A stretch of DNA of 64,000 bases from CAYNHZ01 sp964397445. GTDB taxonomy: Bacteria > Bacteroidota > Bacteroidia > Bacteroidales > UBA932. Below the pieces are notes generated by a model. That model worked only from the letters and a program-made list of their open reading frames with translations, was not told where the DNA came from and made no database searches. The DNA lies in NCBI GenBank assembly GCA_964397445.1, contig CAYNHZ010000001.1, forward strand, positions 62,001 through 126,000, given 5' to 3'. A program made the position numbers and the translations under genes. Positions 1-7,721 of the stretch are shown here, piece after piece (position 1 is the stretch's first letter; each line of letters begins with the position of its first letter).

Positions 1-1476
1 CACCGGAATACTTTTGTCATAATTGTCCCTCTCAGTGTGCCATATTTCGCCATAAGAGAAATTAAATCCTAACGGATCTCCTGTTCCAAAACCAAGGGCA
101 GGGACACCTGCTACAGCAAATGACTCACTATCAGTCCCCCCCGCAACTGTCGGTCGTGTTCTCGGCTCCCCTTCTCGCTTTTTAAGTGTAAAAGGAATCT
201 GCTCATTGAGGTTATATAGAGGGGTACATATCTTATCCATACTTTCATACCAAGATGGTGGGACAGTCATACTATTTGCCGCTGTCGGGCCTCCGTCTCT
301 ATTAAAATAATTCATAATTTTTGGCAACTTATCACTGTGCATTTTAGTAAAAGCTGTGGAACCGAGTAAACCGAACTCCTCACCTGCCCAAAGGCAAAAT
401 ACCATCGACCTTAAAGGTTTTTTTCCACTCTCCTTCATAGCCACCGAAATCAATCTTGCAGCCTCCATTGTGGGGGCAACCCCTGTCCCACAATCTACAC
501 CCCCAGTCGCAACATCGAATGCATCGAGGTGTCCTCCACAAAGGACATACTCATCAGGAAATTTTGAACCTTTAATAACAGCTATCAAATTATGATACTT
601 AATAGGACCCATTTTGAAATGATTTCTTATATCAAATTCTAAAAGAAAATACCTCCTCTCCTTTACCTTCTGAGCTATAATATTATACTGACTATCCTCA
701 AGTTTGATATCCGGAACTGCAGGAAGATGATCAAAAGTCAATTTATTGATATTAGTCCTATCGTATAGCGCTTGAATAGGAACAGATGCAGATTGGATAA
801 TACCCAAAATACCGGCCTCAACCATTTGTTTATAAAAAAGAGCCGGCTGCATTTTTAACTCCTCATATGGTTTCTTATTTTCTGGATTATTCCTATTCCA
901 CATCATTATCTCCTCATTGCGCATCATTATGGCATTATTCTCCTCAATCATAGCAGCCCTCACACTATCAGCTTCAGGGGAAAAATCTATCGGGAAACCG
1001 GTGCTCTTGCCATCAATCAAAACCCAAGCACCTTTAAGGGCAGACTTGATCGAATTAAATTCCCTCTGTGTCTTAGGCTCCATCAATACATGTCCCCTCT
1101 GAACGCCCTTTGTACCAACAGTGTATGAAGGTGTAGCAAAATGCAATATCATACCATCACTATCCAACATCCTCCCAAACCAAGGGCCTCTATTAAAACC
1201 AACAGGGAGCGTCCCAACCTCCTCCTTATACACCTCAAGCCCCCACTCTTTAAATTTGTAAGCTGCCCATTCGAGGGCATTTTCATAAGCATCCGACCCA
1301 ATCAGTCTTCCGCCAAATCTATTTGTAAGTATATCCAGATGATTCATTGTCAAGTTATTCACCTGACCTTCTGCAATAATACATCCGGTAGTTTTATCTT
1401 GAGCTCCTAAATAGGTCATAGACCCCAATAAAAAAAGAGAAATAACAATAGTTATGAGAGATAGGTACTTTTTCAT
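1..1476 (-). CDS. Secreted M28-family zinc metallopeptidase (3' end outside window)
   Basis: Aminopeptidase/carboxypeptidase of the M28 family, probably periplasmic or secreted, with 492 codons visible before the window edge. A signal peptide of about 25 residues opens the protein (KKYLSLITIVISLFLLG). The two-zinc site can be read in order: H316 and D318 in GGHLDAF, bridging D328 in GVDCGTG, the catalytic Glu pair E365/E366 in LWAGEEFGLLGS, D393 in NRDGG and H480 in IWHTERD. The stretch of about 200 residues before H316 fits the PA-like insertion found in carboxypeptidase-Q-type members, although I did not identify that domain by motif. The start is the ATG at 1474-1476, just ahead of the signal sequence. 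No partner gene is close; a tRNA follows upstream. The substrate is unknown. Family call is firm, specificity is not. Confidence 0.9.
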   Translation of the reverse strand, partial: MKKYLSLITIVISLFLLGSMTYLGAQDKTTGCIIAEGQVNNLTMNHLDILTNRFGGRLIGSDAYENALEWAAYKFKEWGLEVYKEEVGTLPVGFNRGPWFGRMLDSDGMILHFATPSYTVGTKGVQRGHVLMEPKTQREFNSIKSALKGAWVLIDGKSTGFPIDFSPEADSVRAAMIEENNAIMMRNEEIMMWNRNNPENKKPYEELKMQPALFYKQMVEAGILGIIQSASVPIQALYDRTNINKLTFDHLPAVPDIKLEDSQYNIIAQKVKERRYFLLEFDIRNHFKMGPIKYHNLIAVIKGSKFPDEYVLCGGHLDAFDVATGGVDCGTGVAPTMEAARLISVAMKESGKKPLRSMVFCLWAGEEFGLLGSTAFTKMHSDKLPKIMNYFNRDGGPTAANSMTVPPSWYESMDKICTPLYNLNEQIPFTLKKREGEPRTRPTVAGGTDSESFAVAGVPALGFGTGDPLGFNFSYGEIWHTERDNYDKSIPV

Positions 1477-1582
1477 TATTATAATATCTTTGGTTACTTA
1501 CTATTAGACTTGCATTTATCATTATTGTTTAATCAAGTCTACATTAATAATCGAAGATTATCTATGAGTTCCATAAGCCAAT

Positions 1583-1615
1583 AAAAAAAGCACCTACATC
1601 TTCTGTAAGTGCTTT
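1583..1615 (-). terminator. Intrinsic terminator of the tRNA-Met transcript
   Basis: Read on the minus strand, AAAGCACTTACA and TGTAGGTGCTTT form a 12-bp stem (one G-T wobble) around a 5-nt loop, followed directly by a run of seven T. It lies 11 bases beyond the 3' end of the tRNA gene on the same strand, the place expected for its transcription terminator. Confidence 0.85.
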
Positions 1616-1625
1616 ATTTTCGGAG

Positions 1626-1699
1626 TAGCGAGACCCGGGATTGAACCGGGGACCTCATGATTATGAATCATGCGCTCTAACCAGCTGAGCTATCTCGCC
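1626..1699 (-). tRNA. tRNA-Met (elongator type, anticodon CAT)
   Basis: On the minus strand a full cloverleaf can be folded: acceptor stem GGCGAGA/TCTCGCT (first pair G-U), D arm with AGCTCAGCTGGTTAGAGC, anticodon stem CATGA/TCATG with loop TTCATAA (anticodon CAT), T arm with GGTTCAATCC, discriminator A. The anticodon stem lacks the three stacked G-C pairs of initiator tRNA and resembles the elongator Met stem of Escherichia coli (CATCA), so elongator Met is preferred over initiator or lysidine-modified Ile2. CCA is not encoded. It has its own promoter and terminator. Confidence 0.92.
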
Positions 1700-1760
1700 T
1701 TAAATTTATCTAATTTGCATTGCGATAATTACTTTTAATGAACTTTTCGTAATGGGAGTG

Positions 1761-1789
1761 CAAAGGTAGAAATTTTTTAGATATTACAA
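1761..1789 (-). promoter_or_regulatory. Bacteroidetes-type promoter for tRNA-Met
   Basis: On the minus strand TTTTTTG is followed after 18 bases by TACCTTTG (1761-1768), matching the Bacteroidetes -33 TTTG / -7 TAnnTTTG consensus. It sits about 60 bases upstream of the tRNA 5' end. Confidence 0.7.
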
Positions 1790-1824
1790 AAAACTATTTT
1801 TAAAACAGTTGGTTGCACATCTTT

Positions 1825-2532
1825 TTAATTATTATGACATTCGATGATTTTTGAGATTATACAAGCCTCCTCTTTTGAGAAGAGACGATAATGTGGTCTG
1901 TACATTTTGATGAATTTCCGACTATGGTGTCCGACATATTCTCCTCGCGCCAACATACTCTCTATTTCGGTTTTATCCTTATTGTAATTTTCAAAATTGA
2001 GATTCATTGTTTTTATTATAGACTCTATCGCATTCCACTCTGTTCTCCAAGCAGTTATATCGACTTTTGGTGATGATTTGGCACTTTGAATAAAAGCATC
2101 TCTATATTGTTTGTAATTCACTATCCCCTCCTTAACAACTGCAAGATCTATCCTTACATAATTGCCTTCGTATCCGGTAATCTCCATATATGAACTTCCA
2201 CCAATCACATTGTAATTATTTGAGACAGAGGTGTTATTAAAATCACATAAAGAATAAGAGGCCAATTCGTTACGTAAATAGACACCGACAGATGCAGTAT
2301 CACTTACTAAATGCTCTGGGCCGAATTTGTCTTGAAAGAAAAATTTATATATATCTGAGAGGTTAGATTGCGGATAATGGGAGATGTATCGAGTAACAAC
2401 AGACACTATTGTATCCTTAAACTCATTTGAAGAGTAATCAAATACTCGATTCTGTGCATAAATCGCAGATTGTGAAAGAAATAAAAGTATTGAAAAAAAA
2501 CAAGTAAATGCTATTCTCTTTATCATAATCAT
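1825..2532 (-). CDS. Uncharacterised secreted protein coupled to ispF
   Basis: A 235-residue protein with an N-terminal signal sequence (KRIAFTCFFSILLFLSQ, cleavage probably after IYAQ). I do not recognise a characterised domain. The mature part is mixed alpha/beta with two conserved-looking blocks, DIYKFFFQDKFGPEHL (about residues 60-75) and GNYVRIDLAVV (about 123-133). They remind me of a widespread uncharacterised family in which a 'DxYKxxxQxxFGPxH' block is followed by a 'YVRIxL' block, but that is from memory. Its ATG overlaps the ispF stop codon (ATGA), so the two are translationally coupled. Nothing ties it to isoprenoid synthesis except position. Function unknown. Confidence 0.75.
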   Translation of the reverse strand: MIMIKRIAFTCFFSILLFLSQSAIYAQNRVFDYSSNEFKDTIVSVVTRYISHYPQSNLSDIYKFFFQDKFGPEHLVSDTASVGVYLRNELASYSLCDFNNTSVSNNYNVIGGSSYMEITGYEGNYVRIDLAVVKEGIVNYKQYRDAFIQSAKSSPKVDITAWRTEWNAIESIIKTMNLNFENYNKDKTEIESMLARGEYVGHHSRKFIKMYRPHYRLFSKEEACIISKIIECHNN

Positions 2533-3005
2533 TTGTATATCAATACTGTAGAATACACAGCTACCCCTTCTCCCCTCCCTACAAAGCCAAGTTTTTCTGT
2601 GGTTGTGGCCTTTATCGAAACATCTGTTACATCTATATTCATCAACTCTGCAAGTATTTGACGCATAGCAAAGATGTGATCAGCAAGTTTGGGCTTTTGC
2701 AAAGCAATTGTAATATCTACATTCTCAACCTTATATCCTTTCATTGTAATAAGTTCCATTGTTCGGGAAAGGAGTATTCTGCTATCAATTCCTTTATAAA
2801 GTTCAGATGTGTCGGGGAAATGGGTTCCGATATCTCCCAATGCAAGGGATCCTAAAAGGGCATCACATAGTGAATGAATCACTACATCTCCATCCGAATG
2901 GGCAATGCACCCCTTGTTGTATTCTATTTTCACGCCACCGAGAATAAGTGGCAACCCTTCACCGAAAGCGTGGACATCAAATCCGTTTCCAACCCTTATT
3001 TTCAT
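2529..3005 (-). CDS. ispF: 2-C-methyl-D-erythritol 2,4-cyclodiphosphate synthase
   Basis: Cytoplasmic enzyme of the methylerythritol phosphate route to isoprenoids; it converts CDP-methylerythritol 2-phosphate to the cyclic 2,4-diphosphate with release of CMP. At 158 residues it has the normal length. The metal ligands are in place: D10 and H12 in NGFDVHAF and H44 in VVIHSLCDALLG. The HSDGDV block (36-41) and the C-terminal ATTTEKLGFVGRGEG block, which holds the cytidine phosphate, are typical. A TATCTTTG promoter element lies 34 bases upstream. It is the first gene of a two-gene unit with the secreted protein at 1825-2532 and is divergent from the mutL operon. Confidence 0.97.
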   Translation of the reverse strand: MKIRVGNGFDVHAFGEGLPLILGGVKIEYNKGCIAHSDGDVVIHSLCDALLGSLALGDIGTHFPDTSELYKGIDSRILLSRTMELITMKGYKVENVDITIALQKPKLADHIFAMRQILAELMNIDVTDVSIKATTTEKLGFVGRGEGVAVYSTVLIYK

Positions 3006-3038
3006 TTTATCCTCTATTTAAAATCATTTCTTAGTGGG

Positions 3039-3046
3039 CAAAGATA
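3039..3046 (-). promoter_or_regulatory. -7 element of ispF promoter
   Basis: TATCTTTG on the minus strand, a perfect match to TAnnTTTG, 34 bases upstream of the ispF start. A TTG lies upstream at a slightly short spacing. Confidence 0.65.
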
Positions 3047-3083
3047 CAAGATAATTATTCACAACCAATAAGAGAAAGTTTAT

Positions 3084-3091
3084 TAACTTTG
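3084..3091 (+). promoter_or_regulatory. -7 element of the mutL operon promoter
   Basis: TAACTTTG fits TAnnTTTG and stands 50 bases upstream of the small ORF that opens the forward operon; it is back-to-back with the ispF promoter. No clear -33 TTG was seen. Confidence 0.6.
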
Positions 3092-3140
3092 CAGGAGATA
3101 AAATGTAACGATAATTGTATTACATAAATAGGAGAAAGTT

Positions 3141-3479
3141 ATGGGACTTAACATTAGTTTTTTTAAGACACCACGACACAGGGTATTTCACTATGAGCCT
3201 CTTTATTATAACAAGAGAAAGGAGCATATTGATGAAGTGTTAGAAGAGATAAAGAAAAAGAAAGGTGAGGCTACAGAGGATGACCCTAAAAGAGTCAGGT
3301 ACTATTCAGGAAAGAATATACGTGGCAAAATGAGAAACTATACCCAAAACAATAGTCGACACGCAATGCATAGCTCTACAAACAAGATTATAGGTATAAT
3401 ATCTTTAATTATTCTTTTCGTACTTATCTACTATTTTGCAGAATATTTTGGTATTCTTATCAGTGGGATCTCTCGTTAA
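3141..3479 (+). CDS. Small basic protein with C-terminal membrane anchor
   Basis: A 112-residue protein of unknown function. The N-terminal two thirds is hydrophilic and rich in Lys/Arg/Glu (a short helix around residues 30-42 with IDEVLEEIKKKKGE), and one hydrophobic helix follows at about residues 85-106 (IIGIISLIILFVLIYYFA). There is no signal peptide, so the most likely arrangement is a cytoplasmic domain held by a C-terminal membrane helix. An AGGAG sequence stands just before the ATG, a rare case of a Shine-Dalgarno-like site in this window. It opens the operon and ends 2 bases before mutL, so it is expected to be co-expressed with the mismatch-repair gene. I cannot assign a function. 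Confidence 0.75.
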   Translation: MGLNISFFKTPRHRVFHYEPLYYNKRKEHIDEVLEEIKKKKGEATEDDPKRVRYYSGKNIRGKMRNYTQNNSRHAMHSSTNKIIGIISLIILFVLIYYFAEYFGILISGISR

Positions 3480-3481
3480 TA

Positions 3482-5236
3482 ATGCTTAAAGTTTTACCTC
3501 CCAATATTTCTAATCTAATTGCCGCCGGAGAGGTCGTTCAGAGACCTGCATCGGTGGTAAAAGAGCTTGTAGAGAACTCTATTGACGCAGGGGCAGATAG
3601 CATCTCTGTCATTATAGAGGACTCCGGAAAAACGCTTATCAATGTAATCGACAATGGATTTGGGATGACTCCAGAAGAGGCAAAACTCTCTTTCGAAAGG
3701 CACGCCACATCTAAAATTTCAGAAGCGGCTGATCTTAATTCAATTTTGACATATGGCTTTAGGGGAGAGGCATTACCCTCTATAGCAGCCGTTTCAGAGG
3801 TTACCATTAGGACAAGAAAGATAAAATCCGATATTGGAAGCATCACTGTTTTTACTGATTCTCGGTTCATCTCACAAGAGGCAGATGTGTGTCCTGAGGG
3901 GTGTAATGTCTCAGTTAGAAATATTTTCTACAATATTCCAGCAAGAAGAAAATTCCTCAAATCAGATAACTCTGAAATGAGGCAAATTATATCCGAATTT
4001 ATAAAAATTGCCCTTTGTCACAACGAAGTGAGCTTTAAACTCACTCATAATAAAAGGGATCTGTATCAACTCAATCGAACACAATATATAAAGCAAAGAA
4101 TTGCTGATATTGAGGGGAAAGAGATCAATAAACAATTGGTAGATATTAATACTTCATCCTCTATCGTCTCTATATCAGGATTTATAAGTAATCCGGAGGA
4201 TGCAAGAAAGACACCCGGCAATCAATATTTTTTCATAAATGGGAGATACTTCAGATCGCCCTATCTGCATAAGTCTGTTTTAAAGGCATATACAAATCTT
4301 ATCCCCGATGGATTTATCCCCTCATATTTCCTTTTTCTTGAGACAAACCCTGACTCAATCGATGTCAATATCCACCCCTCAAAAACAGAGGTCAAATTTG
4401 AGAACGAAATAGAGATTTTTGAAATTCTTAATTCTTCTGTTCGTGAATCTCTCGGTAAAAATTCATTTGTCCCGAGCATCGATTTTGATCTCGATGGGTC
4501 ACCTGAAATCCCCATTCCAAAACGGGACTACTATACCCCTCCACCTAAAATTGATTTCGATCCCCTCTTTAACCCATTTGACAATGATACGAGTGTTAGT
4601 GCAAACTATTCTGCAAAAAGTGTTGAGGGATATGGAGAGATATTTGATGATAAATTTTCAACTAACAAGAATATCATAATTGTCCAAGGTAAATACTTGA
4701 TAACCACCATAAAATCAGGATTACTACTGATAAGTATAGGACGGGCAAAAGAGAGAATTTTGTATGAAAGGTACATCAAATCACTTGATAATCTGATTCC
4801 TTTAGCTCAAGAGACACTTTTCCCTGTCACTATCAAACTAAATGAGATAGATTACTCAATAATCGCAGAACATCAGGACAAATTTGAGTTTATAGGGTTC
4901 AATATAATACTCTCGGATGAGCCCAATACGATTGTAGTAACCGGCCTTCCTGATGGTTTTTCGCCAGATATTGACACTACAAATATCGCAATAGATGAGC
5001 TTATCTGTACCATTAAAGAGGTTGGTTTTGACTACTTGGTAAAAGCTGACAGCAGGCATTATGTTGCACTCGCATTGGCAAAATCCGGGGCTAAGGGGGC
5101 AAACATCACAGTCAGTTCACTTGAGGCACAATTATTGGTGGATACCTTATTTGCCTGTACAGAAGCAGATAGGACCCCCGAAGGAAAAAAATGTATGACA
5201 ATTATTTCAATAGAAGATTTAGATAAATTATTATGA
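3482..5236 (+). CDS. mutL: DNA mismatch repair protein MutL with degenerate endonuclease motif
   Basis: Matchmaker ATPase linking MutS mismatch recognition to strand incision. The GHKL ATPase motifs are intact: ELVENSIDAGA (28-38), DNGFGM (57-62), RHATSKI (73-79) and YGFRGEAL (91-98). Residues about 205-330 form the transducer domain and the C-terminal dimerisation domain ends at 584, a little short but within family range. The oddity is in the C-terminal domain: where latent-endonuclease MutL proteins carry DQHA(x)2E(x)4E, this one reads SIGRAKERILYE (418-429). The two Glu remain but Asp, Gln and His are gone, so metal-dependent nicking may be lost. Its stop overlaps the start of the rhomboid gene (ATGA). 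Confidence 0.96.
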   Translation: MLKVLPPNISNLIAAGEVVQRPASVVKELVENSIDAGADSISVIIEDSGKTLINVIDNGFGMTPEEAKLSFERHATSKISEAADLNSILTYGFRGEALPSIAAVSEVTIRTRKIKSDIGSITVFTDSRFISQEADVCPEGCNVSVRNIFYNIPARRKFLKSDNSEMRQIISEFIKIALCHNEVSFKLTHNKRDLYQLNRTQYIKQRIADIEGKEINKQLVDINTSSSIVSISGFISNPEDARKTPGNQYFFINGRYFRSPYLHKSVLKAYTNLIPDGFIPSYFLFLETNPDSIDVNIHPSKTEVKFENEIEIFEILNSSVRESLGKNSFVPSIDFDLDGSPEIPIPKRDYYTPPPKIDFDPLFNPFDNDTSVSANYSAKSVEGYGEIFDDKFSTNKNIIIVQGKYLITTIKSGLLLISIGRAKERILYERYIKSLDNLIPLAQETLFPVTIKLNEIDYSIIAEHQDKFEFIGFNIILSDEPNTIVVTGLPDGFSPDIDTTNIAIDELICTIKEVGFDYLVKADSRHYVALALAKSGAKGANITVSSLEAQLLVDTLFACTEADRTPEGKKCMTIISIEDLDKLL

Positions 5237-5907
5237 ATTTTGGAAGCCCATATAGACCACGCATACCTGCAATAACTAAAAATCTTATCATCATCAATGT
5301 AATAATGTTGGTGGTCACTATGATCAATGAGAATTTTATGTATGAACATTTCTCATTGTTTTATTTCGCATCTGATTGGTTCAAACCATATCAGTTTATC
5401 ACTCATATGTTTATGCACGGTGGTTTCTGGCATCTGTTTTTTAATATGTACACTCTGTTTATTTTTGGAAGTGTCCTTGAAAATGTATGGGGAAGTAAGA
5501 AATTTTTCATTTACTATATGGCAACAGGAATTGGGGCTGCCCTATTCCACGAGCTTGTGATGTATATTCAGGTTGCTTCTATGCAATCAGCTCTTGCTGT
5601 CGGAGACTTAGCTGCAAGAGCCTCATATCAAGCACTTTTAAATACCCCAACCGTTGGAGCATCTGGAGCGATCTACGGACTTCTCCTCGCTTATGGTATG
5701 TTGTTCCCGAATAATGTTCTAACACTCATATTTCCACCTATTTCCCTAAAAGCAAAATGGCTTGTACTTATTTTTGGAGCAATAGAACTCACATTGGGAC
5801 TTACAAATTCAGGTGGGAATATAGCACACTTTGCCCACCTTGGAGGGATGATATTTGGACTTCTGCTCATATTGTTTTGGAAAAAGAATAATAAACTCTA
5901 CTCATAA
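5233..5907 (+). CDS. Rhomboid-family intramembrane serine protease
   Basis: Polytopic inner-membrane protease of 224 residues that cleaves transmembrane substrates within the bilayer. The catalytic Ser is S144 in VGASGAIYG and the catalytic His is H202 in AHFAHLGG at the start of the last helix. The H-x3-N motif of the second helix is also present (WHLFFNMY, H67 and N71). About six membrane segments are seen. The start ATG overlaps the mutL stop by four bases, giving translational coupling. Substrates cannot be inferred from the neighbourhood. Confidence 0.93.
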   Translation: MNFGSPYRPRIPAITKNLIIINVIMLVVTMINENFMYEHFSLFYFASDWFKPYQFITHMFMHGGFWHLFFNMYTLFIFGSVLENVWGSKKFFIYYMATGIGAALFHELVMYIQVASMQSALAVGDLAARASYQALLNTPTVGASGAIYGLLLAYGMLFPNNVLTLIFPPISLKAKWLVLIFGAIELTLGLTNSGGNIAHFAHLGGMIFGLLLILFWKKNNKLYS

Positions 5908-5919
5908 TGTAGTACTTTG

Positions 5920-7032
5920 ATGTACAAAAAGAAAAAACATAAAAGACCTTTTTTCAGTATATCATTCAGGGTAATTCTGATAATATTTGCATCGGCACTA
6001 CTCATCTGCTATCTATCTGTATTTATAAATCCTGCAGTATTTTGGTTCCCAAGTTTTTTCGGATTGTATTTTTTACCACTCGCTTTTATAAATTTCCTTC
6101 TGTTGATAATAGGACTGATTCGCCGTTCTCAATCGTCATGGATACCATTTCTCATCCTCCTTCCAACCCTTTTCTATGCAGAATATTTTGTGAAATTCAA
6201 TAGGGAAGAGGTCCCTGTTAGGAGCAATGAAGTGAGGCTATTAACATATAATGTTGGCCGTTTTATCTCCGGAAAAGAAAAAATAAGAAGGGAAAACAAT
6301 ACAGAAAAAATAGCCGATTTTATTAATGAGCAGAGACCTGATATCGTCTCACTTCAAGAGTTTTGCATTAATGACACCTCTAAAATAGAGAAATTATTCT
6401 ACAAATACCCATACCGCCAATCACATCTTTTCAAACTCAGAGATAACACCTATTTTGGCAATATCATATTAAGCAAATACCCAATTGTTAGCGGTGGAAA
6501 AATCACATTCAAAGGGAGCACAAATCTCGCTATCTATTCCGATATCGAATACAACCGAAAAAGGATAAGAATATACAATTGCCACCTTGAGTCTAATAAT
6601 ATATCACTCACCTCTTTAGTCAAAAAATTGGGAGGGAAAAGTAATTATGATGAGATTTCATATCAAGTAAAAGAGGCACACGAAAAAATGAAAGGCTCGT
6701 TCTCTAAACGCTCAAAGCAAGTGGATATTGTTCTAAAACATATAAAGTCAAGTGACTATTTATCAATAGTTTGTGGCGATTTTAACGACACTCCCATCTC
6801 TTACACCCTATACAAGTTAAGACAAGGGAGAAAAGACACTTTTAAAGAGGGGGGAAAGGGATTTTCCTCAACATACTCAGTCCTCTGGCCTGCACTCAGA
6901 ATCGACTACATCCTTGTCCCCGAATCATTTGAGGTAATAGAACACCTCACAGAAAAAGTTCGCTTTTCAGACCACTACCCTGTAATCACAAGATTTTACT
7001 GCGACCACGATATAGATACCGATAAACCCTAA
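5920..7032 (+). CDS. Membrane-anchored endonuclease/exonuclease/phosphatase family protein
   Basis: A 370-residue protein with three N-terminal hydrophobic segments (about residues 14-90) followed by an EEP-fold domain facing the periplasm or cytoplasm. Metal and catalytic motifs are visible: LLTYNVGRF (Asn), VSLQEF (Glu), the His-containing YNCHLES block, CGDFNDTP (Asp/Asn pair) and the final FSDHYPVI (Asp-His). EEP proteins are phosphodiesterases acting on nucleic acids, phosphoinositides or sphingolipids; the substrate here cannot be named. I start at the ATG at 5920 and not at the adjacent TTG at 5917. It lies 12 bases after the rhomboid gene and 14 bases before tsaC in the same operon. 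Confidence 0.88.
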   Translation: MYKKKKHKRPFFSISFRVILIIFASALLICYLSVFINPAVFWFPSFFGLYFLPLAFINFLLLIIGLIRRSQSSWIPFLILLPTLFYAEYFVKFNREEVPVRSNEVRLLTYNVGRFISGKEKIRRENNTEKIADFINEQRPDIVSLQEFCINDTSKIEKLFYKYPYRQSHLFKLRDNTYFGNIILSKYPIVSGGKITFKGSTNLAIYSDIEYNRKRIRIYNCHLESNNISLTSLVKKLGGKSNYDEISYQVKEAHEKMKGSFSKRSKQVDIVLKHIKSSDYLSIVCGDFNDTPISYTLYKLRQGRKDTFKEGGKGFSSTYSVLWPALRIDYILVPESFEVIEHLTEKVRFSDHYPVITRFYCDHDIDTDKP

Positions 7033-7046
7033 TTAATTGATTTATT

Positions 7047-7610
7047 ATGATTTCAGAAATTAAAGATGCCATTGAGATTCTTAAAAACGGGGGTATAATC
7101 CTTTACCCGACAGATACTATTTGGGGAATTGGTTGTGATGCCACCAACCAAAAAGCTGTAGATAAGATATATAGTATTAAAAAAAGGGTGGACTCAAAGA
7201 GCCTTATAATACTTGCAAGCGATATGGATATGATTTGCAAATATGTAAAAGAGGTACCTGAAATGGCAATCACCCTCCAAGAAATAAATGATAAACCTCT
7301 TACAATTATTTACCCCACAGGGATAGGGCTTGCAAGCAATGTGAGCGCAGAAGACGGAAGCATTGCTATTCGGATCCCTAATCACGAATTTTGCAAAGAA
7401 TTAATTAAGAGATTCAAAAAACCGATCGTTTCAACCTCCGCAAATATTTCCGGTTCAAAATCTCCTATCTACTACGATGAAATAACTTCAGAAATCTTAA
7501 AACAAGTCGATTGGACAGCCGATCCGATATACGAAGAGGGATCATCTCACAAAGCCTCATCAATCATCAAATTAGGTATCAATAACGAAGTTGAAATAAT
7601 AAGACAATAG
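7047..7610 (+). CDS. tsaC: Threonylcarbamoyl-AMP synthase (Sua5/YrdC/YwlC family)
   Basis: Makes L-threonylcarbamoyladenylate from threonine, bicarbonate and ATP, the first step of t6A37 modification in ANN-decoding tRNAs. The YrdC domain fills all 187 residues, with GGIILYPTDTIWGIGCDA near the N-terminus, the IYSIKKR block and KPIVSTSANISG towards the C-terminus. It lacks the extra C-terminal Sua5 domain, so it is the short type. It is the last gene of the mutL operon. TsaE of the same pathway is encoded at 17817-18236, on the other strand and in another operon. Confidence 0.95.
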   Translation: MISEIKDAIEILKNGGIILYPTDTIWGIGCDATNQKAVDKIYSIKKRVDSKSLIILASDMDMICKYVKEVPEMAITLQEINDKPLTIIYPTGIGLASNVSAEDGSIAIRIPNHEFCKELIKRFKKPIVSTSANISGSKSPIYYDEITSEILKQVDWTADPIYEEGSSHKASSIIKLGINNEVEIIRQ

Positions 7611-7656
7611 GCAGATATGCAGCAGTGAGAAGGACGGTGGCGAAAGAAAAAAGAAA

Positions 7657-7700
7657 GAGGGGGAGTGGAAGCATTTGATATGTGCTTGGCAATCCCCCTC
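7657..7700. terminator. Large inverted repeat between convergent genes
   Basis: GAGGGGGA (7657-7664) pairs with TCCCCCTC (7693-7700), and inside it AAGCA pairs with TGCTT, giving an interrupted hairpin in the gap between tsaC and the S9 peptidase gene, which converge here. There is no T-run after the stem, so it may be a bidirectional RNA 3'-end or a weak terminator. Confidence 0.45.
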
Positions 7701-7721
7701 AACTATGTTTAGATTTTAAAA

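Noticed and set aside
356..1410. Three short forward frames at the left end
   Set aside because: The minus strand here encodes an M28 peptidase with all metal ligands in one frame, which explains the openness.
1626..1699. Initiator tRNA or lysidine-modified tRNA-Ile2 for the CAT-anticodon tRNA
   Set aside because: The anticodon stem lacks the initiator G-C pairs and resembles elongator Met; the Ile2 option is not fully excluded without whole-genome comparison.
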